Shown: positions 1 to 5,483 of the stretch, in pieces
How the letters are laid out: every line of letters starts with the position of its first letter
Position numbering within the stretch: position 1 is the first letter of the stretch
NCBI GenBank assembly: GCA_902803305.1
Contig: CADCPL010000196.1
Span: 1-5,483, forward strand
Direction: 5' to 3'
DNA from: an uncultured Lachnospiraceae bacterium
GTDB taxonomy: Bacteria > Bacillota > Clostridia > Lachnospirales > Lachnospiraceae
Length of the DNA: 5,483 nucleotides
The notes under the pieces: generated by a model
Database searches by the model: none
What the model saw: the letters and a program-made list of their open reading frames with translations, nothing else
Told to the model about the DNA's origin: nothing
Translations under genes and position numbers: made by a program

Positions 1-2184
1 AAACTGGGAAAACCCGTTGTGGCAACGTGTGACGTTCATTTCCTCGATCCCGAGGATGAGATATACAGACGTGTGCTTATGGCCGGAAAGGGCTTTAAAG
101 ATGCCGATCTGCAGGCGCCGCTGTACCTTCGTACAACCGAGGAGATGCTTGCCGAGTTTGACTATCTCGGATTTGACAAAGCGTATGAAGTGGTCGTGAC
201 AAACACCCGCAAGATAGCGGACATGATAGAGTACATAGAACCGGTCAGACCTGACAAATGCCCGCCTGTCATAGAGGACTCCGATAAGACACTTACGGAT
301 ATATGCTATACAAAAGCCAGACAGATATACGGGGACGAGTTGCCGCCGCAGGTAAGCCAGAGGCTCGATAAAGAACTTCATTCGATAATATCCAACGGGT
401 TTGCCGTTATGTACATAATCGCACAAAAGCTCGTGTGGAAGTCAAATGAAGACGGATATCTTGTCGGCTCACGTGGCTCGGTCGGATCGTCGTTTGTGGC
501 GACCATGGCCGGGATAACCGAGGTCAACCCGCTTCCGCCGCATTATTATTGCAGCAGCTGTCACTACAGTGATTTTGAATCTGATGAGGTAAGGGCTTAT
601 GCCGGAAGAGCGGGCTGCGATATGCCAAGTAAAGTATGTCCCGTATGCGGAGCTGTGCTTAAAAAGGACGGATTCGATATTCCGTTTGAGACGTTCCTCG
701 GGTTTAAGGGAGACAAAGAGCCTGATATCGACCTTAACTTTTCCGGAGAATATCAGTCAAGAGCTCACAAATATACGGAAGTCATATTCGGTACCGGACA
801 GACATTCCGTGCGGGGACGATCGGCACGATCGCTGACAAGACAGCCTACGGATATGTCAAAAAGTATTTTGAGGAAAGGCACGAGAACAAGAGACCGTGC
901 GAGATAGACAGACTGTCAAAGGGCTGTACAGGTGTCAGACGTACGACCGGACAGCATCCCGGAGGCATAATCGTTCTTCCCAAAGGCGAGGACATCGATA
1001 CCTTTACGCCCATTCAGCATCCTGCGGATGACATGAACACGGACATAATAACAACGCATTTTGATTATCACTCCATAGATCACAATCTTCTGAAACTCGA
1101 TATACTCGGACACGATGATCCTACGATGATAAGGATGCTCCAGGACCTCACCGGGACCGATCCGACGACAGTTGCACTTGATGATGAGAAGGTAATGAGT
1201 ATCTTCAAGTCTACGGAGGCTCTCGGGATAACACCTGATGATATCGGAGGCTGTCAGCTCGGATGCTTGGGAATACCTGAGTTCGGAACGGATTTTGTCA
1301 TACAGATGCTCATAGATACCAAGCCCGAAGCGTTCTCGGACCTTGTCAGGATCTCGGGCCTGTCTCACGGTACCGATGTATGGCTTAATAATGCGCAGAC
1401 CGTCATCGCCGAAGGAAAGGCAACGATCTCCACGGCGATATGCACAAGAGACGATATCATGACTTACCTGATAAATATGGGGGTTGAGAGCTCGCATGCA
1501 TTCAGTATAATGGAGAATGTACGAAAGGGAAAAGTTGCAAAGGGAAAGTGCGCACAGTGGCCGGAGTGGAAAAAGGAGATGCAGGATCACGGTGTTCCGG
1601 ATTGGTATGTTTGGTCGTGCGAACAGATCAAGTATATGTTCCCGAAAGCCCACGCGGCAGCATATGTCATGATGGCCTGGCGTATCGCTTACTACAAGAT
1701 CAACTATCCGCTTGAGTACTATGCGGCTTATTTTTCAATACGTGCTTCTGCTTTTTCGTATGAGACGATGTGCATGGGGCGAGGAGTCCTTGATGAAGAG
1801 ATAAAGATGTACAGAAAACTGGCATCGGATCAGAACAGCAAGCTTACAGCCAAACAGGAGAACACACTCAAGGATCTGAAGATCGCGGAAGAGATGTACG
1901 CAAGAGGATATGAATTTACGCCGATAGACATATTCAAGGCAAGTCCTCACCATTGTACGATCGTTGACGGTAAGATAATGCCGCGTCTTGACTGCATAGA
2001 CGGACTGGGAGACAAGGCTGCTGATCAGGTCGTGGAGGCCGCAAAGGACGGCCGGTTCCTGTCATTGGATGATTTTCAGCAGCGCTCGCGCGTATCAAGA
2101 AGTGTCATAGACCATATGGTAGAGCTGGGATTGCTGTCTGATCTGCCTGAATCGAACCAGCTCAGTTTATTTGATATAGTTTGA
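1..2184 (+). CDS. polC: DNA polymerase III alpha subunit, PolC type (C-terminal half, 5' truncated by window edge)
   Basis: This is the replicative DNA polymerase of Gram-positive bacteria, which extends primers at the fork in the cytoplasm. The reading frame is open from base 1 (Lys-Leu-Gly-Lys-Pro), so the GTG at 19 is not a start; 727 codons remain of a family usually about 1,430-1,450 residues long. Numbering from the window edge, I see the end of the PHP domain (D11-V-H13), the phosphate-binding loop G156-SRGSVGSS, a four-Cys zinc module (C184, C187, C213, C216), the catalytic Asp pair in P-D242-I-D244-LNF, the third Asp in LKLD367ILGHDD, the TTGQHPGG block near 315-322, the YMFPKAHAAAY block (545-555), a helix-hairpin-helix-like GLG at 668-670, and a C-terminal sliding-clamp motif QLSLF (720-724). 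All key polymerase residues are present and no frameshift is seen. A Lys/Trp-rich insert lies near residues 511-523. The N-terminal half, including the proofreading exonuclease, lies outside the window. Confidence 0.98.
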   Translation, partial: KLGKPVVATCDVHFLDPEDEIYRRVLMAGKGFKDADLQAPLYLRTTEEMLAEFDYLGFDKAYEVVVTNTRKIADMIEYIEPVRPDKCPPVIEDSDKTLTDICYTKARQIYGDELPPQVSQRLDKELHSIISNGFAVMYIIAQKLVWKSNEDGYLVGSRGSVGSSFVATMAGITEVNPLPPHYYCSSCHYSDFESDEVRAYAGRAGCDMPSKVCPVCGAVLKKDGFDIPFETFLGFKGDKEPDIDLNFSGEYQSRAHKYTEVIFGTGQTFRAGTIGTIADKTAYGYVKKYFEERHENKRPCEIDRLSKGCTGVRRTTGQHPGGIIVLPKGEDIDTFTPIQHPADDMNTDIITTHFDYHSIDHNLLKLDILGHDDPTMIRMLQDLTGTDPTTVALDDEKVMSIFKSTEALGITPDDIGGCQLGCLGIPEFGTDFVIQMLIDTKPEAFSDLVRISGLSHGTDVWLNNAQTVIAEGKATISTAICTRDDIMTYLINMGVESSHAFSIMENVRKGKVAKGKCAQWPEWKKEMQDHGVPDWYVWSCEQIKYMFPKAHAAAYVMMAWRIAYYKINYPLEYYAAYFSIRASAFSYETMCMGRGVLDEEIKMYRKLASDQNSKLTAKQENTLKDLKIAEEMYARGYEFTPIDIFKASPHHCTIVDGKIMPRLDCIDGLGDKAADQVVEAAKDGRFLSLDDFQQRSRVSRSVIDHMVELGLLSDLPESNQLSLFDIV

Positions 2185-2185
2185 C

Positions 2186-2191
2186 AGGAGG
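2186..2191 (+). promoter_or_regulatory. Ribosome binding site (AGGAGG) that decides the start of the GH26-like gene
   Basis: A perfect Shine-Dalgarno core, AGGAGG, begins two bases after the polC stop codon. It sits 10 bases before the TTG at 2202. An upstream in-frame TTG at 2181 would overlap the polC stop and place this site inside the gene, and a GTG at 2214 would be 22 bases away. TTG 2202 is therefore the best-spaced start. Confidence 0.75.
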
Positions 2192-2201
2192 AGTTTCCAA
2201 C

Positions 2202-3629
2202 TTGGGAGAAAATGTGAAGCAGGTTCATCTACTGCCCGCAGATTGCGCTCTTGATCTCGGAGACGGGAGTGAAAGAGGAGAATACGTATGTCAGGACTAT
2301 ATCCTGAACGTGCTTGGACGCCCCCACAGAGCGGTTAACATAATGTATACTTACTATCCCAATGATAAAGAGTGGCCGATGCGTATTTCAGAGGCTTGTG
2401 CCGATATGGATGTTGATTTCGCATGGGACTACCCGTATGATGATTATTATCCGTTTTGTGAGGATGGATCGCAGTTTGAGCAGATGCGTGACATCAGGCG
2501 CCACGGGCAGGATGTTATGTTAACCATAACGATGGACTGCTCACTGGATGACGAGCATCTTAAAGGCATAGCAAAGAAGCTGTCAACTTTCGGAAGGATG
2601 ATGCTTCGCGTCAATCACGAGTGCAACGGAAACTGGTTTACTCATAACAGGCGATTCTCATATGACGAGGTCGCTGATTTTTTTGTCCGTTTTACCGGCA
2701 TTATAAAAGCCGAGGCGCCCAATGTAAGGACCGTATTTTGTGCCGGTCTTATATGTGATGAGACGGATGAGGACGGGCAGAGAAAGGTCGAGCGTGAGGA
2801 TGAGTTCGCAAGAGCTTACATGGCGGCGGATGTGTGGTCAGCCGACAAGTATCTGGCTCTTTTCTACGGGTGGCCTTACGGATATGCCGATGAGACCGGG
2901 AAGTTTACGCAGGATCATCCCGGGAAGATACTCGACAGATATATAAGAACATATGAAAGATTGTCAAAACGTTTCGGCAGCAAGCCCTTTATACAGGCAG
3001 AACTAAATGCCGACGGCGATGTTACGGGACCGCTGCGGCAGCACGAACCCGTGCTTGCATATTACGAAAGCGTAAAAAAACGACGCGCACCGATATCCGC
3101 AATATCCATGTATCAGTTCAGGGACAGGGGAAGACTCGGACTCGAGCGCCAGGACCCCAATGAGCCCGGCGTCGGGATAAAACAGCCGCTTATGGACAGC
3201 TACAAACAGGTGCTTGCAGATCCTTATTTTTCACCGAAGTTTGAGACGGGAGAGAACATGGCTTTTCCCGCACAACTTCGCTGGGGCGGAAGTGAGGATG
3301 CAGACGGGATAGAGATCGATCTGTCGTTTACGGGGATGCCGCAGCTGTGCGAATTTCTTTGCCGCGAGGACTTAAGCCTTATGATCGAATTTTGCGGCAG
3401 ATGGTTTTACAAGTCGCCCCATGTTCATGAGGTAGACCTTATGAGTGCATTCTTTGACCGGCCGATATCGGGACCGTGTACCATCCCCGTCAGGATATTT
3501 GCAACATGCCCCGACGGAGAAAATCACAAGGGTGAAAATGATGACTGGGACATCAATGCCTATTTTGTAATGGAGGAAGAACCGGAATTTCGGATCAGGT
3601 ACGAAGTTCCGTATGAACTGTTTGAGTGA
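2202..3629 (+). CDS. GH26-like (beta-mannanase-type) glycoside hydrolase, predicted cytoplasmic
   Basis: The 475-residue product resembles glycoside hydrolase family 26, (beta/alpha)8-barrel enzymes that cleave beta-mannans and related beta-glucans with two Glu residues. Seen directly: R136-V-N-H139-E140-C-N-G-N-W-F, matching the family's acid/base region (R..HE.NG.W), and K-P-F-I-Q-A-E267, placed like the nucleophile strand, with an aromatic stretch (FYGWPYGY) between them. The barrel seems to span about residues 25-350. The last 120 residues (about 354-475) look like a separate beta-rich domain that I do not recognise. There is no signal peptide or membrane segment, and I count 13 Cys, which fits a cytosolic protein. 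TTG 2202 is chosen because of the AGGAGG upstream; the alternatives TTG 2181 and GTG 2214 are less likely. Its stop overlaps the next gene's start. Substrate is unknown; a non-hydrolytic role or a more distant barrel family remains possible. Confidence 0.72.
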   Translation: MGENVKQVHLLPADCALDLGDGSERGEYVCQDYILNVLGRPHRAVNIMYTYYPNDKEWPMRISEACADMDVDFAWDYPYDDYYPFCEDGSQFEQMRDIRRHGQDVMLTITMDCSLDDEHLKGIAKKLSTFGRMMLRVNHECNGNWFTHNRRFSYDEVADFFVRFTGIIKAEAPNVRTVFCAGLICDETDEDGQRKVEREDEFARAYMAADVWSADKYLALFYGWPYGYADETGKFTQDHPGKILDRYIRTYERLSKRFGSKPFIQAELNADGDVTGPLRQHEPVLAYYESVKKRRAPISAISMYQFRDRGRLGLERQDPNEPGVGIKQPLMDSYKQVLADPYFSPKFETGENMAFPAQLRWGGSEDADGIEIDLSFTGMPQLCEFLCREDLSLMIEFCGRWFYKSPHVHEVDLMSAFFDRPISGPCTIPVRIFATCPDGENHKGENDDWDINAYFVMEEEPEFRIRYEVPYELFE

Positions 3630-4381
3630 TGAGACATTTTGCCGGTATCAAAGGTTATCCGTATCTGTATGAGACACATGTTCATTGCCGGGAATCGAGT
3701 GCGTGCGCAGTAAGCTCAGCGGTTGATATGGCAAAGGCGCACAAGAAGTTCGGTTATACCGGAATGATCCTTACCAATCACAACTGGGGCGGCAATACCG
3801 CAGTAGACAGAAGTCTTTCCTGGCATGATTTTCTGGATGCATTCTTTGCGCCTTTCCACACTGCAAAAAAATGGGGAGACTCGAATGATTTTCAGGTCTT
3901 TCCCGGATATGAGGCAGGCTATAACGGTACCGAGTTTTTGATATACGGACTTGAGATCGATTGGATGTATGACCATCCGGAGCTTCGGGATGCGACCGTT
4001 GCCGAACAGTTTGATATAGTACACGCGGGCGGCGGTATCGTGGTTCATGCGCATCCTTTCAGAGAAGCGTTTTATATCAGCCGGATAAGGCTCTTTCCCG
4101 AATATATCGACGGCGTGGAGGGAATAAATGCCGCCCATATAAAGCCGGAGGAGAATATAATATTCAATGAAAAAGCTTTGAAATATGCGAAAGAACTTGG
4201 TATGTTTATTACAGGCGGAAGTGATTCGCATTCGGTGGATCTTGTCGGAGGAGGAACGGCATTTGCTACAAGACTTTCCGATATACATGATTTTGTGGTA
4301 AGATTAAGAGATGCGAAAGCAGATGATTACAGAGTTACCGACGGTGTAAGGATATACGACGCCCGCGGAGGTTTGTTATGA
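3629..4381 (+). CDS. Stand-alone PHP-domain metal-dependent phosphoesterase
   Basis: This 250-residue protein belongs to the PHP (polymerase and histidinol phosphatase) superfamily, whose members use two or three metal ions held by His, Asp and Glu to hydrolyse phosphoesters. Its motifs occur in order: E-T-H17-V-H19, L-T-N-H51-N, F-P-G-Y-E95, V-H140-A-H142-PFRE, and GG-S-D199-S-H201. The ligand set looks complete, except that motif II reads TNH where TDH is common. The protein is one compact domain, with no signal peptide or extra module, and is probably cytoplasmic. ATG 3629 shares its A with the upstream TGA stop (TGATG), and no Shine-Dalgarno is visible, so translation probably depends on re-initiation after the GH26-like gene; GTG 3626 is the alternative start. 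Its own stop overlaps the diguanylate cyclase start. The substrate cannot be read from the sequence: a sugar phosphate, nucleotide or oligonucleotide are all possible. The general call is firm. Confidence 0.9.
   Translation: MRHFAGIKGYPYLYETHVHCRESSACAVSSAVDMAKAHKKFGYTGMILTNHNWGGNTAVDRSLSWHDFLDAFFAPFHTAKKWGDSNDFQVFPGYEAGYNGTEFLIYGLEIDWMYDHPELRDATVAEQFDIVHAGGGIVVHAHPFREAFYISRIRLFPEYIDGVEGINAAHIKPEENIIFNEKALKYAKELGMFITGGSDSHSVDLVGGGTAFATRLSDIHDFVVRLRDAKADDYRVTDGVRIYDARGGLL
4367..4371 (+). promoter_or_regulatory. Ribosome binding site (GGAGG) for the diguanylate cyclase gene
   Basis: GGAGG lies within the last codons of the PHP gene, six bases before the ATG at 4378. This is ideal spacing, and it supports that ATG even though it overlaps the PHP stop (ATGA). 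The cyclase can therefore recruit ribosomes itself, unlike the PHP gene. Confidence 0.8.
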
Positions 4382-5483
4382 AGCTTGCCAGAGTGGCAAA
4401 AAAAGGAAACAGATCGTTCTACGTTGAATTCATGATGATGACGCTCGTACCGCTCATTATATGCAGCATCATCATGATGGTCGTATGCTCCGGATCCGTC
4501 AGAGGGGCCATGACACAGGAAGCAGAGGATAATCTTAGGAATGTCGCACTTGCGGTGCTCAAGGCATACGATGTGAAATACCCGGGAGAATACAGAGTCA
4601 CCGTTGAAGATGATGCCATCAAGCTTTACAAAGGTGATTCGGTCATAACGGGAGAGTACGAACTCATAGATGGTATCGAAGACGGAAGCCGTCTTGAAAT
4701 ATCGATCTTTTCATATGATACAAGACTGATCACGACGCTTCGTGATGAGGAGGGTAACCGAATGCTCATGACGGTTGCGAGCGAGAGGATAGTTGACGAT
4801 GTCTTCCGCGGCCATCAGCCGATGTTCTACGACAACGTGGCTATCGGAACCGTGAATTATTACGGATACTATGCTCCCATCATGACGGCTGATAATCTTG
4901 AGTGCGTCGGCATGATCGGTGTCGCAAAGCCCATTACCGATCTGACCGAGAGCATAACGAAATCGGTCATGAAAAATCTCATCATCATGTTCGGTACGAT
5001 AGCTGTCACATCTTTTTTCATCATGATATTCGCGAACAAGCTTGTCATTGTTGTCAAACATATGCTCGATTTTATGAAGCAGCTTTCCGAAAACAGACTC
5101 GATGCGAAACTTGATGCGAGCGTTGCACAAAGAGAAGATGAACTCGGAGAGATGGGAAGGAACATGAGCAATCTCCAGATATCGCTGCGCCGCCTTATCG
5201 AACGTGATGTTCTTACCGGACTGTTTAACAGACGAAGTGCGGAGAAGAGGATAGACGAGATTGAGGACAGCGGTGTTAAGTACTGCGTTGCCATCGGTGA
5301 CATAGATCATTTCAAGAAATTCAACGATACGTTCGGTCATGAATGCGGAGATGTGGTGCTTCGCGAGGTGGCGCATCTTCTCAATGACAGCATGAACAGA
5401 CGCGAAGGTTTCGTTGCAAGATGGGGCGGTGAGGAATTCCTGCTCGTATATGTCAACATAGATATTCACGAAGCGTATGACAA
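4378..5483 (+). CDS. Membrane-bound diguanylate cyclase with Cache-like sensor, HAMP and GGEEF domain (3' truncated by window edge)
   Basis: The frame is open to the right edge: 368 complete codons plus two bases, with no stop. The family makes cyclic di-GMP from two GTP. In order: a basic N-terminus; TM1 about 18-38 (Met/Ile-rich); an extracytoplasmic region of about 160 residues whose NYYGYYAPI...CVGMIGVAKP end resembles single-Cache sensors; TM2 about 200-219; a HAMP-like linker about 220-272 with DELG at 254-257; then the GGDEF domain with D277-VLTGLFNRR286, the metal-site D308-I-D in GDIDHFKKFND, the FGHECGD loop (319-325) and signature W-GGEEF (349-354). The catalytic residues visible are intact, predicting an active cyclase. 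The product-inhibition RxxD site is replaced by RREG (341-344). About 65-70 residues of the domain, and anything after it such as an EAL domain, lie beyond the window. ATG 4378 overlaps the PHP stop as ATGA and has a GGAGG six bases upstream. The sensor ligand is unknown. Confidence 0.93.
   Translation, partial: MKLARVAKKGNRSFYVEFMMMTLVPLIICSIIMMVVCSGSVRGAMTQEAEDNLRNVALAVLKAYDVKYPGEYRVTVEDDAIKLYKGDSVITGEYELIDGIEDGSRLEISIFSYDTRLITTLRDEEGNRMLMTVASERIVDDVFRGHQPMFYDNVAIGTVNYYGYYAPIMTADNLECVGMIGVAKPITDLTESITKSVMKNLIIMFGTIAVTSFFIMIFANKLVIVVKHMLDFMKQLSENRLDAKLDASVAQREDELGEMGRNMSNLQISLRRLIERDVLTGLFNRRSAEKRIDEIEDSGVKYCVAIGDIDHFKKFNDTFGHECGDVVLREVAHLLNDSMNRREGFVARWGGEEFLLVYVNIDIHEAYD

Noticed and set aside
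19..21. GTG at 19 as a true start codon for a shorter polymerase
   Set aside because: The frame continues to base 1 with residues (LGKPVVAT-DVHFLDPED) typical of the interior of PolC, so the gene simply runs off the left edge.
916..1653. Antisense open frame of 245 codons opposite polC
   Set aside because: It lies wholly opposite conserved PolC polymerase motifs, and its translation shows no recognisable domain. Long antisense frames are expected from the codon bias of the + strand gene.
2181..2201. Start of the GH26-like gene at TTG 2181, overlapping the polC stop
   Set aside because: It would place the strong AGGAGG at 2186-2191 inside the coding region with no Shine-Dalgarno upstream; TTG 2202 is properly spaced behind it.
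3716..4288. Antisense open frame of 190 codons opposite the PHP gene
   Set aside because: The + strand has a complete set of PHP motifs here. The antisense translation has no family features and no convincing ribosome binding context.
4430..4477. Perfect 11-base inverted repeat (TCATGATGATG at 4430-4440 and CATCATCATGA at 4467-4477) with a 26-base loop
   Set aside because: It falls inside TM1 of the cyclase and is explained by runs of Met (ATG) and Ile (ATC) codons. The loop is long and there is no T-run, so it is not a terminator.
4711..5469. Antisense open frames (252 and 144 codons) opposite the diguanylate cyclase
   Set aside because: The + strand frame from 4378 carries clear TM, HAMP and GGEEF motifs in a continuous frame to the window edge, so these are shadows.

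Overview
The window reads as a piece of a Firmicutes (Clostridia) chromosome. It opens inside polC, the Gram-positive-type replicative DNA polymerase, which is found in low-GC Gram-positives and a few relatives. The PolC sequence style, including a Lys/Trp-rich insert that I associate from memory with Lachnospiraceae, makes a gut or rumen Lachnospiraceae-type organism the best guess. That family-level assignment is inference. Codon use (many ATA Ile and AGA Arg codons, moderate GC) looks the same across the window, and I see no mobile element, RNA gene, CRISPR array or foreign-looking island.

Layout: everything is coding on the + strand with essentially no intergenic DNA. (1) Positions 1-2184 are the C-terminal half of PolC, open at the left edge. 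(2) Positions 2202-3629 encode a 475-residue protein resembling glycoside hydrolase family 26 (GH26), with no signal peptide. (3) Positions 3629-4381 encode a 250-residue stand-alone PHP-domain metal-dependent phosphoesterase. (4) Positions 4378 to the right edge are the first 368 codons of a membrane-bound diguanylate cyclase (TM, extracytoplasmic sensor of Cache type, TM, HAMP, GGEEF), cut off just after its signature motif. That last gene has no stop codon inside the window, so a search limited to complete ORFs would miss it.

The junctions are very tight: 17 bases between polC and the GH26-like gene, a TGATG overlap between genes 2 and 3, and an ATGA overlap between genes 3 and 4. This suggests one transcript with translational coupling. 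PolC is a housekeeping gene and may only be the upstream neighbour. The more interesting unit is the trio of GH26-like protein, PHP phosphoesterase and c-di-GMP synthase, which could link handling of a glycan or phosphorylated sugar to c-di-GMP signalling. No such system is known to me and the link rests only on gene order. No terminator or promoter could be identified between the genes.
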